Positions 16,412 to 25,001 of a DNA stretch of 64,000 nucleotides are shown piece by piece. The position numbers were made by a program, and so were the translations under genes. The first letter of the stretch is position 1; each line of letters begins with the position of its first letter. Under the pieces are notes generated by a model. The model saw only the letters and a program-made list of their open reading frames with translations, ran no database searches and was not told the origin of the DNA. This stretch comes from Rhizosphaericola mali (GTDB lineage: Bacteria > Bacteroidota > Bacteroidia > Chitinophagales > Chitinophagaceae): contig NZ_CP044016.1 of assembly GCF_004337365.2 (NCBI RefSeq), positions 1,612,001-1,676,000 on the forward strand, given 5' to 3'.

Positions 16412-17110
16412 TTACTTAAGTCCAATAGTCCAAGCTATAGCTGCATTAAATAGTCTTAAACCATCTTTGGTTAAATAGGGAAATGTTTCATTATTTAGAA
16501 GAAACATAGTTCTTCTTGCAGGAGCTAGAAAATCATAATCCATAGTAGCTCCTTTTTCATAACCATAAATAATTGCTTTCTCGGGTTGACCAGGCAATGT
16601 TGCAATAATATTTGCACCTAATCCAGGCTTTCCCCACCCTATTAATTGATCTCCTTCAAATGCCACTGCAATACCAGAGGGGATACCAGCACTCATTGGA
16701 TGTGGTGCATTAACTAGCCAGATATAATGATCTTTAATTCCCTTTCCAAAATCCCCCTCTCTTAGTTTGCCAGTATATCTCATATCATCTTGAATATCAC
16801 TTTCCCAAATCATTACTGGTATATTTATATCTTTATATTTTCCTCCTAATGCTCTAGCACTGACATTTGCAGAAATTAAAATTAAATCAAATCCATTTGT
16901 AGATGATATCGGCGCTTCTGCGTCTATAAGTGAGGTCTTATAACCAATTGAATCTAAGTAATTTTTTATCTGAATATCAATATATTTTAGTTTATAGTTT
17001 TCTCTATAAACTATAGCAATTTTTTTTCTTTGAATTTGAGAATCTTGAGCAAATAGAAAATTAGTAGTTATACAAAGTATAAAACCTATAATCAATAATA
17101 TTTTGTTCAT
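16412..17110 (-). CDS. secreted ThuA/glutamine-amidotransferase-like protein
   Basis: 232 aa with an N-terminal signal peptide (basic MNK, a hydrophobic stretch, FAQDS cleavage region at about 21-23). The mature part starts KIAIVYRENYKLKYID and has alternating strand/helix segments, LILISANVS, a GYEKGATMDYDFLAPARR stretch and the ending LFNAAIAWTIG, as in ThuA-like or class I amidotransferase-like folds. No catalytic triad can be assigned by eye. It starts 13 bp after the TonB receptor stop, so it is cotranscribed and probably periplasmic. Function unknown; handling of the receptor's cargo is inference. Confidence 0.6.
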   Translation of the reverse strand: MNKILLIIGFILCITTNFLFAQDSQIQRKKIAIVYRENYKLKYIDIQIKNYLDSIGYKTSLIDAEAPISSTNGFDLILISANVSARALGGKYKDINIPVMIWESDIQDDMRYTGKLREGDFGKGIKDHYIWLVNAPHPMSAGIPSGIAVAFEGDQLIGWGKPGLGANIIATLPGQPEKAIIYGYEKGATMDYDFLAPARRTMFLLNNETFPYLTKDGLRLFNAAIAWTIGLK

Positions 17111-17123
17111 GTTTTATATTTAT

Positions 17124-19544
17124 TTAAAATTTCAATGCTATACTACCTAAAAATCTAGCAGGTGGCTGTGGAGTCAATCTAACCGACCAAGCCTTTTCAC
17201 TTGTTAAGTTATCTACTTTCAACCCAATTCTAAATTTAGGTTGTTCATAATATATTGTAGCATCGCAAATCACATAAGAAGGAAGAGATACTCTTACAAG
17301 CTCTAAACCATTTGTCGTTTGTACTCTTGTATTAGTCTGAAAAGAAGTATTTCCTGTATTACATCCAAAACCAAACCCAAATCCGGATAGTGGACCACTC
17401 GTAAAATGATAACTTCCCCAGAAATTAAATGTTTTAGATGGACCAGATGCTGAAGGTCTTAAACCTTGCGTCAAGGAGTCTGATTTTGTCATGAGTAAGT
17501 TATTATAGGCATAGCCAGCAACTATATTTAAACCGTTAATAGGATTAGCTGTAATATCTAATTCAAATCCTTTACTACGTTCTGTACCATCTTGAATATT
17601 GTAGTTATAATCTTCTGGATCTGGACGCAATACATCTTTGATATTGATATTATAAATACTAGCAGTTCCAACTAATTTATGTTCCCATATATCTGCTTTT
17701 ACTCCATATTCAAATTGATTACCATGCTCTGGTACAAATTGATTGCCATTTTTATCAACTCCGCTAGCACTAAAAAAAGCATTCATATAGTTGGCAAATA
17801 ACGAAACTCTGTTTTTCACGACTTCATACACAATACCCTCCTTATGAGACAACGCAGTTTGTCCGTAAGGTCCAACAGTCAGCCCATTATTAGAAAGCCC
17901 TCCAGTGGTTTGTCCAGTTAATATATTATAGGTTCCTGCAGATTGAAATCTATTAATTCTGAGACTTCCCATTACTAATAATCGATCCGTAATATTGAAT
18001 ACATCAGATACATATGCCGCATAGGTATTATCAGCATTAGATTCTTTTCTCGGAGTGCCTTTAGTTGTTAAAGAATCTATTTGAAATTTAGTAAATCGAA
18101 ACGTACTTGGTGGATTGATAAAATTGACATTAGCACTATTGACAGTTGTTCTGTCAAATGAATTAGAGTTATTATAATAATCTAATCCCAAAACTACTCT
18201 ATTTCTAAACCTACCTATGAGAAAATCTCCAATAAAGTTTTGTTGTAAATTAGTGGCCATGAAATTTGTATTTCCAGCGATGACATTTACTTTTATAGTA
18301 GTATCCCCTGGCTGACCTGCTAATGCAGTAATATACCCATTAATTGTAGATCTCGTTCTTGACACAATTGTTTGTGATGTCCATGTAGAAGATATTTTAT
18401 AGTTTGCTTGAGCAAAAATATTCATCATTTGTGTAGTATAAGGGACATCATCTCCTAAAAAAGTCTTACGATAGGGAAATTGCATATCTAATATAGACTC
18501 ATTCTTTGGCGTTTTTACTGAAGGATTAAACCGAACTACAGAAGTACCCTTGGCCTGTCCAAACTCCATATCAATTGTGAGGGATAATTTGTCAGAAAGT
18601 TGATAAAAAAAACTAGGCGCGATAGCTAAACTATTAGTAAAACCATTATCTTGAAAACTCTTTTCAAATGTAGTAGCGGCATTCAATCTAAACAATGCAG
18701 TCTTATCCGCATTGATTGGACTATTATAATCAATTGTCATTCTATTAAAGTTCCAACTACCGCCAGTATAAGAAACTTCACCACCTTTTCCATTGTAAGG
18801 CTTTTTTGTCACTCTATTATATACGCCACCATAACTACTGGCAATATTACTCCCAAATAAAGTAGCAGAAGGTCCCTTAATGGCTTCTAAACGTTCTAAA
18901 TTACAATTGTCTAAAAATGAAAAGGCCGCACCAGCAACACCATTTCTTGCATTCGGTTCCGTATCAAAACCTCTAGATCGAAAAGTAACTCTTCCTTGAT
19001 TGGCAATCATCGGAATCCCAGCACCAGGTATATTTTTGGCCACACTACCTAGATCCATTGCCATTTGTTCTGTTATTAATTCTTTAGACACTGAATTGTA
19101 TACCTGAGGATTTTCAAGATATTTCAAGGGCATTCTAGCCACATAAGGACTTTCCTTACGTGAAAACTTATTATTTCTACTTAGTACCCTAACTTCTTGT
19201 AATAGCGCAATATTTTCTTTCGTAAGACGATAATTGAAAACTAAGTTTTCTCCTGGCTGTACGGTTAAAACAGTATCTTTTTCTACAGCGTCAAGAATTT
19301 GGATACGTAAAGTATATTTTCCTGGTTGAATATTATCAAAAGAATAAAAGCCATCATTGTTGGTTAAGGTACCTTTTTTTATTTCTTTCAAAAAAATTGG
19401 GATCATTTCTTGTGGAATACTATCATTAGATAATATTTGTCCCGTAATTTTAGTAGTATTTTCTTCTATTTGTTGAGCATAAGTGCTAGATGTATAAAAA
19501 CTAAAAATTGAAATTAAAAATAAAGTAAATAAATACTTGCGCAT
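17124..19544 (-). CDS. TonB-dependent outer-membrane receptor, siderophore type
   Basis: 806 aa. A signal peptide ends near residue 23 (TYAQQ). A carboxypeptidase-regulatory-like beta-sandwich follows (about 31-110), then the plug (about 150-260) with LERLEAIKGPSATLFG and YGGVYNRVTKKP, and a 22-strand-type barrel ending RFLGSIALKF with a terminal Phe. The plug wording is that of the FhuA/FpvA-like siderophore receptor group, so ferric-siderophore uptake is most likely; the ligand is not known. The secreted ThuA-like gene is 13 bp downstream. A -7 match lies at 19568-19575. No Fur-box-like palindrome was recognised. Confidence 0.9.
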   Translation of the reverse strand: MRKYLFTLFLISIFSFYTSSTYAQQIEENTTKITGQILSNDSIPQEMIPIFLKEIKKGTLTNNDGFYSFDNIQPGKYTLRIQILDAVEKDTVLTVQPGENLVFNYRLTKENIALLQEVRVLSRNNKFSRKESPYVARMPLKYLENPQVYNSVSKELITEQMAMDLGSVAKNIPGAGIPMIANQGRVTFRSRGFDTEPNARNGVAGAAFSFLDNCNLERLEAIKGPSATLFGSNIASSYGGVYNRVTKKPYNGKGGEVSYTGGSWNFNRMTIDYNSPINADKTALFRLNAATTFEKSFQDNGFTNSLAIAPSFFYQLSDKLSLTIDMEFGQAKGTSVVRFNPSVKTPKNESILDMQFPYRKTFLGDDVPYTTQMMNIFAQANYKISSTWTSQTIVSRTRSTINGYITALAGQPGDTTIKVNVIAGNTNFMATNLQQNFIGDFLIGRFRNRVVLGLDYYNNSNSFDRTTVNSANVNFINPPSTFRFTKFQIDSLTTKGTPRKESNADNTYAAYVSDVFNITDRLLVMGSLRINRFQSAGTYNILTGQTTGGLSNNGLTVGPYGQTALSHKEGIVYEVVKNRVSLFANYMNAFFSASGVDKNGNQFVPEHGNQFEYGVKADIWEHKLVGTASIYNINIKDVLRPDPEDYNYNIQDGTERSKGFELDITANPINGLNIVAGYAYNNLLMTKSDSLTQGLRPSASGPSKTFNFWGSYHFTSGPLSGFGFGFGCNTGNTSFQTNTRVQTTNGLELVRVSLPSYVICDATIYYEQPKFRIGLKVDNLTSEKAWSVRLTPQPPARFLGSIALKF

Positions 19545-19567
19545 ACTATAGTTAAATTGATTTGCGC

Positions 19568-19575
19568 CAAAATTA
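19568..19575 (-). promoter_or_regulatory. -7 element of the TonB receptor gene
   Basis: Minus-strand TAATTTTG matches TAnnTTTG, 23 nt before the ATG at 19544. Confidence 0.5.
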
Positions 19576-19818
19576 TACGGTAAATTAAAGTCCCATTTAC
19601 GAAATGCGGAAAAATAAAATATAAATCAAAAATAATAGATTATTCAAAATTTATTCAGAATTTAACACTATGGATAAATTGCTATTATTTATGAGAAGGA
19701 TTTAAATCGTTTAATTTTTGATCCTATTTTAAATAAATTAAGTTCAAATTATATTACAATAACTCCTTGAGGGTAAATGCTATAATGATTATTAAATAAA
19801 CCTTATTTATTGAGGTTT

Positions 19819-19880
19819 TGTAATATAATAGTGGCTGTTATTTAGTTAAAAATTCTAGTTTTAAATACATTCATAAATTT
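19819..19880. repeat. non-coding similarity segment, copy B
   Basis: Partner of 16027-16089; 48 of 63 aligned columns identical, same orientation, about 275 bp upstream of the TonB gene start. Confidence 0.35.
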
Positions 19881-20590
19881 AGTTTTTTTTTGAATCAAGA
19901 AAAGCTGGCATCTTAGAAATAAAAAGAGTCATTTCATTTTTCTGGTTTTGTTAATAATATATGGTTGTAAACTATCGCTATGTTGATTCTTATAAGGATA
20001 CTAAATACATACAAATGTAAGATTGGTAAAGCATCCTTTGTTTCTAATGATATTGTATGCTTACTTTTTAATTTTACATCCTTTAAAAATGGGTAACGTG
20101 CAAGATTCTACAGATCATTTCAAATTATTACATTAATCTAATGTATAAAATAACTTAATAAATATTACAGTCATTAACATATTTTCTTCGTCCAAAAGAA
20201 ACGCTGATTCCTTTAGTATTCCAAGTGTGTTGTCATACCTATATAGCTATAGAAAACAATATTTTGTATAATTATTTTTATTATTTAATAATAATACTTA
20301 TTCATGACACTGTAATCCAATTGCAAGTTTAGGAATTTTTAGTATATAACTGTTAAACTTATTTAATTTATAATTTACTAATAATCAATATATTATATTT
20401 TTTAATTATTTCTATTTTAACAAATTTCTTATTTTTAGATCAGAACATTAATCTGCAATTTAGATCATTCCGTAACTTTTTTCTCCTCTCTGCGTCTTAA
20501 TTGTAATTAGAAAAACGACGCGCCTTTTTCCTAAATAAAATAAATATCAAATAGCGAATTTACCATTCATCATGGATAAATACCATTAAA

Positions 20591-20606
20591 GTAGTAAACA
20601 TACTAC
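20591..20606. promoter_or_regulatory. perfect dyad upstream of the -7 element
   Basis: GTAGTA-aaca-TACTAC, a perfect 6-bp inverted repeat with 4-nt spacer, ending 17 nt before the -7 at 20624, where the -33 region would be. Candidate repressor site. Confidence 0.45.
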
Positions 20607-20623
20607 TATGTAATGCATAGTTC

Positions 20624-20631
20624 TATATTTG
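20624..20631 (+). promoter_or_regulatory. -7 element of the small exported protein gene
   Basis: TATATTTG matches TAnnTTTG exactly and lies over the upstream TTG start at 20629, supporting the 20665 start. Confidence 0.6.
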
Positions 20632-20664
20632 TGTAATAAATTTAAAAAAAATAAAAATATAATC

Positions 20665-21099
20665 ATGAAAAAATTACTAATTATCGCAGCAGCATTTATT
20701 GCTATTTCTTTGCAAGTATCTGCAAATTCATCAAACAAAACGAAAGATGATAAAGATGACTCTATCAATGTTTTTGTTCATAGTAATGCATCAAAAATAG
20801 TGTGGCATTATCATGATAATTTTGATATCGCCACGTTTACTAAAGATGGCTATTTAATGAAAGCTTATTATGATGCACAAGGAAATATGGTATCAACAAC
20901 TCGTGCATTGAAAAATAGAAATGAGCTTCCAATGGTGGTACTAAACAATCTTGATAAACAATACCCAGGATGGGGTATGACAGATTTATTCGAAGAAAAT
21001 GGTTTAGACAAAGAAATGGTGTATTATGCAAAAGTAACAGACGGAGATCGTTCCTTGATTTTAAAAATTACTCCTAAAGGAAGAATCAGTAAGTTTTAA
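20665..21099 (+). CDS. small exported protein, PepSY-like
   Basis: 144 aa with a clear signal peptide MKKLLIIAAAFIAISLQVSA, cleavage after SANS likely near residue 20-22. The mature part is acidic then compact, with repeated Tyr/Trp positions (HYHDNFDIATF, YYDAQGNMVSTTRAL, YPGWGMTDLF) and the ending LILKITPKGRISKF. This resembles small periplasmic PepSY-like or BLIP-like proteins of Bacteroidota, where the two related units make a beta-lactamase-inhibitor-like fold; that relationship is a judgement by eye. A longer frame from 20629 starts inside the -7 element and was set aside. Function unknown. Confidence 0.75.
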   Translation: MKKLLIIAAAFIAISLQVSANSSNKTKDDKDDSINVFVHSNASKIVWHYHDNFDIATFTKDGYLMKAYYDAQGNMVSTTRALKNRNELPMVVLNNLDKQYPGWGMTDLFEENGLDKEMVYYAKVTDGDRSLILKITPKGRISKF

Positions 21100-21105
21100 A
21101 TTTTC

Positions 21106-21147
21106 TTATCATAATAGAAGCCGCAGTTGAGGCTTCTATTATGATAA
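21106..21147. terminator. 17-bp palindrome after the PepSY-like gene
   Basis: Perfect inverted repeat TTATCATAATAGAAGCC (21106-21122) with 21131-21147, loop of 8 nt. No long T run follows, so it is a terminator candidate. Confidence 0.55.
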
Positions 21148-21200
21148 TACTTTGATCGTTCTCATTACAATTTATACTTTCGTCTAAATTTTTTATTTTT

Positions 21201-22184
21201 ATGAAAGTAATCACTATAGAAGAGCATGTGGCATTTGAAGAAATGCAACAATATATTCCACTAGAATATCTGAAAAATAAACAAACTTCTAGCGCCGCAA
21301 CAATGCATCAAGCGAAACTAGAAGATATTGTGGATGCACGACTAAAATCAATGGATGATTCGGGCATTTCTATGCAAGTTTTATCGGTAGAAAATATGGA
21401 TATTCAATTGATTAAAAATCCAGTACAAGCAATTTTCTATGCTCAAAAATATAATGATTTATTAGCAGAAAAAATCAAAGACTACCCAACCAGATTTGCG
21501 GCCTTTGCTCATTTACCATTGGTTGATCCACAAGCAGCAGCTATTGAGTTGGAACGAACGGTTACAAAATATGGATTTAAAGGCGTCATGTTACGTGGCA
21601 CAACCAATGATTTATTTTTAGATACACCACATTTTGCACCGTTATTGGCTATGGCAGAGCGTTTAAATGTACCTATTTATATACATCCGGGCATCCCTCC
21701 TCAGTCAGTCTTGGATGCATATTATAGTAACGTGGGAGAACTGAAAGGTATTGCTGAAACAATTGCCTGTTGGGGCTGGGGCTGGCATACGGAAACGGCA
21801 ATCCATGTGTTGCGGTTACTATATGCAGGTATTTTCGATAAATATCCCAAATTGAATATAGTAGTTGGTCACATGGGTGAAATGTTGCCTTTTATGTGGG
21901 AGCGTTCTAATCGTGGTTTTACGCCTGGTTTTGGTGGCGAAAATAAGCGTACGCTAAAAGAAACTTTTTCAGAACAACTATATATTACGACAAGTGGATT
22001 TTTTTCCATGCCACCATTACAATTAGCCTTAGATACTATCGGTATTGACCATATCATTTTTTCTATTGACTATCCTTTTAGTGATAATAAAATTGGGATG
22101 GATTTTTTCCATAGTTTACAACTACCAAAAGATGATTTAGAAAAATTAGCTTTTCTGAATGCAGAAAAGCTTTTAGGATTGTAG
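21201..22184 (+). CDS. amidohydrolase, gamma-resorcylate decarboxylase-like
   Basis: 327 aa, the size of ACMSD-type decarboxylases in the amidohydrolase superfamily. Visible metal and catalytic positions are ITIEEHV (Glu7/Glu8 and His9), YIHPGIPPQ, VVGHMGEMLPFMWER and FSIDYPFSDN; the EEH, IHPG and FS(T/I)DYPF trio is the pattern of gamma-resorcylate and 2,3-dihydroxybenzoate decarboxylases. It should decarboxylate a phenolic acid or ring-cleavage product in the cytosol using a divalent metal. It has no ring-cleavage neighbours, so the natural substrate cannot be named. It has no signal peptide, and nothing else in the neighbourhood fixes its pathway. Confidence 0.8.
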   Translation: MKVITIEEHVAFEEMQQYIPLEYLKNKQTSSAATMHQAKLEDIVDARLKSMDDSGISMQVLSVENMDIQLIKNPVQAIFYAQKYNDLLAEKIKDYPTRFAAFAHLPLVDPQAAAIELERTVTKYGFKGVMLRGTTNDLFLDTPHFAPLLAMAERLNVPIYIHPGIPPQSVLDAYYSNVGELKGIAETIACWGWGWHTETAIHVLRLLYAGIFDKYPKLNIVVGHMGEMLPFMWERSNRGFTPGFGGENKRTLKETFSEQLYITTSGFFSMPPLQLALDTIGIDHIIFSIDYPFSDNKIGMDFFHSLQLPKDDLEKLAFLNAEKLLGL

Positions 22185-22257
22185 GCCAATAATTAACAAT
22201 CTGTTCTATTCATTTGAATTAAATAATATGTAAATTACATGTCTCAATTTTAATTCA

Positions 22258-22899
22258 GTGAAAATGATAAGATACATAAGTTATGTACTTCTGTTTTTCG
22301 TAATGCCTGTAATAGGCTGTGCTAGGACAGATCATAAAGAGAAAAAAGTAGTAAATGAAGAACATCAAAATCTCGACACTGCAACTTTTGCGGCAGGTTG
22401 TTTTTGGTGTGTAGAAGCACAATTTAAAGAGTTGAAAGGCGTAGTTTCCGTCACGTCTGGTTTTACGGGTGGCACTGTCCCTAATCCAAGTTATGAGGAA
22501 GTGTGCACGGGAACGACGGGCCATGCAGAGGCTTGCAATATTATCTACAATCCTAAAGTGGTCACTTTTGATGAATTATTAGAAGCCTTTTTTGTCGTAC
22601 ATGATCCTACGCAACTCAATCGACAAGGTAATGATGAAGGCACGCAATATCGCTCAGAAATATTTTACCATAATGCCGATCAGGAAAAATTAGCGAAATA
22701 CTATATTCAAAAATTAAATCAAGAAAAAGTATATCCCAATCCTATTGTGACGCAGATTGCGCCGTATAAAATTTTCTATAAAGCGGAAGACTATCATCAA
22801 GATTATTACACCAATAATAAAAATCAACCTTATTGTCAATTGGTGATTCAACCAGAATTAGCGAAATTTAGAAAAGTATTTAAAGATAAATTGAAATAG
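22258..22899 (+). CDS. msrA: peptide-methionine (S)-S-oxide reductase MsrA, lipoprotein form
   Basis: 213 aa from GTG 22258; ATG 22264 (211 aa) is equally possible. The start carries a lipoprotein signal with lipobox VIGC at residue 21, so the enzyme should be anchored in the envelope. The catalytic motif GCFWC has the nucleophile at Cys48, and TGGTVPNPSYEEVCTGTTGHAE and QYRSEIFYH are the usual MsrA motifs. It repairs oxidised methionine (S form) in proteins. It is followed without a gap by msrB, which also has a lipobox, so the pair would handle both epimers outside the cytosol. The reductant, usually a thioredoxin-like partner, is not adjacent. Confidence 0.92.
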   Translation: MKMIRYISYVLLFFVMPVIGCARTDHKEKKVVNEEHQNLDTATFAAGCFWCVEAQFKELKGVVSVTSGFTGGTVPNPSYEEVCTGTTGHAEACNIIYNPKVVTFDELLEAFFVVHDPTQLNRQGNDEGTQYRSEIFYHNADQEKLAKYYIQKLNQEKVYPNPIVTQIAPYKIFYKAEDYHQDYYTNNKNQPYCQLVIQPELAKFRKVFKDKLK

Positions 22900-23424
22900 A
22901 TGAAAAATATAGTTCGACTTAGTTTGGTACTAGTTATTGCGAGTCTATTTTCTTGCAATTCTAACGCGCAAAAAAATAATGAACGATCAATGAATAACAA
23001 TCCTTATTACTCCAGAACCGATACGACGATATTGAATGTTTCTAATGCAGAATGGAAAAAAATATTGTCCTCCGAATTATATGAAGTCGCACGCGAAAAA
23101 GGTACAGAGCGTGCTTTCACTGGCAAATATTGGGATAGTGAGGCAAAAGGCACTTACTATTGCGCCGTTTGTGGCAATCAATTATTTCGATCTGATGCAA
23201 AATTTGCAAGTACTTGCGGCTGGCCGAGTTTTTTTGAACCCGTACGGAAAAATAGTGTAATTTATTTGGAAGATCATTCCTATGGAATGGACCGCACTGA
23301 GGTTGAATGTGCGCGTTGTCATTCGCATTTGGGACATATTTTTGATGATGGCCCCGCTCCTAGTCACAACCGTTATTGTATGAATTCTATTTGTTTGGAT
23401 TTCGTGCCAGATACAAAATTATAG
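22900..23424 (+). CDS. msrB: peptide-methionine (R)-S-oxide reductase MsrB, lipoprotein form
   Basis: 174 aa; start ATG immediately follows the msrA stop, so the two are translationally close. Lipobox LFSC puts Cys19 as the acylated residue. Zinc ligands are visible in CAVC and CARC, the substrate region in CGWPSFFEPV, and the catalytic Cys in RYCMNS (Cys160); HLGHIFDDGP is also typical. It reduces the R epimer of methionine sulfoxide in proteins. As with MsrA, the lipoprotein signal implies a periplasmic or surface-facing location. The AraC gene at 23455 follows closely and could be part of the same transcript. Confidence 0.92.
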   Translation: MKNIVRLSLVLVIASLFSCNSNAQKNNERSMNNNPYYSRTDTTILNVSNAEWKKILSSELYEVAREKGTERAFTGKYWDSEAKGTYYCAVCGNQLFRSDAKFASTCGWPSFFEPVRKNSVIYLEDHSYGMDRTEVECARCHSHLGHIFDDGPAPSHNRYCMNSICLDFVPDTKL

Positions 23425-23454
23425 TTTATTCTTTTTCAATGCTTACATTCGCCC

Positions 23455-24303
23455 ATGCAATTCACTTATTCAGATAGTAATACCAACGGACATTTGATTT
23501 TATGGAAAAATGATCCTCATTTCGATCGCTTTTTCTTTGGAAAAGATCGTCCCAACAAATTATTGACAATTGCTTGGAACACGGGAGAAAACCAACAAAT
23601 AAAAATTGATGGAATAAACTATAATTTTCCTTCAAAGAGCGTATTGCCATTAATGGTCAATCAAAGTTTTACTTTTACAAATCCTAAAAATATAGTTGCT
23701 TGGCAATTTAATCGGGATTTTTATTGCATTGTAGATCACGACAAAGAAGTGAGTTGCGTAGGATTTATTTTTTATGGTTTGGAGAGTCCGATATTTTTAC
23801 ATTTAACGGAAAATTTGCAACGCAAATTTCAATTGCTTTTGGATGTGTTTTTAGAAGAAATAGAAACGAAAGATAATATTCAAATGGAAATGTTACAAAT
23901 GCTTTTGAAACGCTTAATTATCTTAGTTACAAGGCAAGCCAAACTTGAATTTGTCGATCACAAAGAGATTTCCGAAGATAAATTTGATGTCATTCGCGAC
24001 TATAATATTTTGGTGGAAAATCATTTTAAAGAGCAACATTCCGTACAATTTTACGCCGATCACTTGCATAAATCGCCCAAAACATTATCCAATTATTTTG
24101 CTTTATATCATCATCAATCTCCATTAGCGGTGATACAACAGCGTATTATATTAGAGGCGAAAAGATTATTGATGTACACAGAATCTTCCGCTAAAGAAAT
24201 CGCGTACGAATTAGGATTTGAAGAGGTCGCGCATTTCAGTAATTATTTCAAAAATCAAACGGGAATGGCACCTTCTGAATTCAAACAACATCAACATGCC
24301 TAA
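23455..24303 (+). CDS. AraC-family transcriptional regulator
   Basis: 282 aa. The C-terminal helix-turn-helix domain has HSVQFYADHLHKSPKTLSNYF and EIAYELGFEEVAHFSNYFKN, ending TGMAPSEFKQ, a standard Bacteroidota AraC pattern. The N-terminal part (about 1-160) is a sensor domain. Only 30 bp separates it from msrB, and no promoter match was convincing, so read-through from msrAB is possible. It is followed by the AhpD-like gene at 24392, which has its own promoter-like segment; the regulator may control that gene, but there is no direct evidence. Confidence 0.87.
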   Translation: MQFTYSDSNTNGHLILWKNDPHFDRFFFGKDRPNKLLTIAWNTGENQQIKIDGINYNFPSKSVLPLMVNQSFTFTNPKNIVAWQFNRDFYCIVDHDKEVSCVGFIFYGLESPIFLHLTENLQRKFQLLLDVFLEEIETKDNIQMEMLQMLLKRLIILVTRQAKLEFVDHKEISEDKFDVIRDYNILVENHFKEQHSVQFYADHLHKSPKTLSNYFALYHHQSPLAVIQQRIILEAKRLLMYTESSAKEIAYELGFEEVAHFSNYFKNQTGMAPSEFKQHQHA

Positions 24304-24365
24304 TTAGGGAAATATTTGCAACACTTCGGGAAGTTTTCTTATTGTTCAATCGTCTAATCTGTACC

Positions 24366-24384
24366 AACTTTGCAGTATAAAATT
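24366..24384 (+). promoter_or_regulatory. promoter-like segment identical to 6200-6218
   Basis: AACTTTGCAGTATAAAATT, 19 nt without mismatch to 6200-6218. The ATG follows 8 nt later; the -7 here begins CA rather than TA. Confidence 0.55.
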
Positions 24385-24391
24385 ATAGAAA

Positions 24392-24925
24392 ATGAAAACA
24401 ATAAATGTCCCAGCAAGAGACCAAGTAACTGAACAAAATCAACACTTATTTGACAATTTGAAAAAAATGGTAGGATTTGTTCCTAATTTATATGCAACAT
24501 TTGCTAATTCTGATAATGCCTTGGCCAATTATTTAACTTTACAATCTGGTAAAACATCCTTAAGCGGAAAAGAAAAAGAAATCGTTAATCTCGTTGTAAG
24601 TCAATATAATCAATGTGTTTATTGTCTAAGCGCACACACACAAATTGCTAAAATGCAAGGTTTTACGGACGAACAAATCATCGAAATCCGCAAAGCAGAT
24701 ATCACTTTTGATACAAAATTTAATGCTTTATCTCAATTAGTAAAAAGTTCTGTGGAAAATAAAGGACATGCTACACCAGAAATTGTAGATGCCTTTTTTG
24801 AAGCGGGTTACAACGAAGGAAATTTGGTAGACGTGGTCGTATTAATCGGAGATAAAATTATCACTAACTATTTATATGCAATTACAAACATTCCAGTTGA
24901 TTGGCCTTTAGCACCAGAAATTTAA
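24392..24925 (+). CDS. carboxymuconolactone decarboxylase / AhpD-like peroxidase family
   Basis: 177 aa. The core motif QYNQCVYCLSAHT places Cys75, Cys78 and His82 in the AhpD-type CxxC...H active site; AhpD-like proteins reduce peroxides or act as disulfide reductants, while the carboxymuconolactone branch lacks the CxxC. The CxxC here therefore favours a redox role. No signal peptide, so it is cytosolic. It follows an AraC regulator and an MsrA/MsrB pair, in a region with several redox-linked genes. Partner AhpC is not adjacent. Confidence 0.85.
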   Translation: MKTINVPARDQVTEQNQHLFDNLKKMVGFVPNLYATFANSDNALANYLTLQSGKTSLSGKEKEIVNLVVSQYNQCVYCLSAHTQIAKMQGFTDEQIIEIRKADITFDTKFNALSQLVKSSVENKGHATPEIVDAFFEAGYNEGNLVDVVVLIGDKIITNYLYAITNIPVDWPLAPEI

Positions 24926-24937
24926 ATTAGAGATTTA

Positions 24938-24989
24938 ATAAATATAGGCAAACGAATAAATTTAAATTTATTCGTTTGCCTATATTTAT
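24938..24989. terminator. 26-bp palindromic bidirectional terminator
   Basis: 24938-24963 and 24964-24989 are perfect reverse complements with no spacer, centre TTTAAA. It lies between the convergent AhpD-like and TolC-like genes. Confidence 0.85.
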
Positions 24990-25001
24990 AGTATAGAAAC
25001 T

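Larger units (their letters stand above)
19545..20664. other. 1.1 kb AT-rich gene-free stretch
   Basis: No convincing gene in either strand; all open frames are short and unlike proteins. Seen in it: the -7 match of the TonB gene (19568-19575), repeat copy B (19819-19880), a hairpin GCGTC/GACGC (20492-20496 and 20517-20521) followed by CCTTTTTCC that could be the 3' end of a small RNA, and the promoter and dyad of the gene at 20665. Confidence 0.4.
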
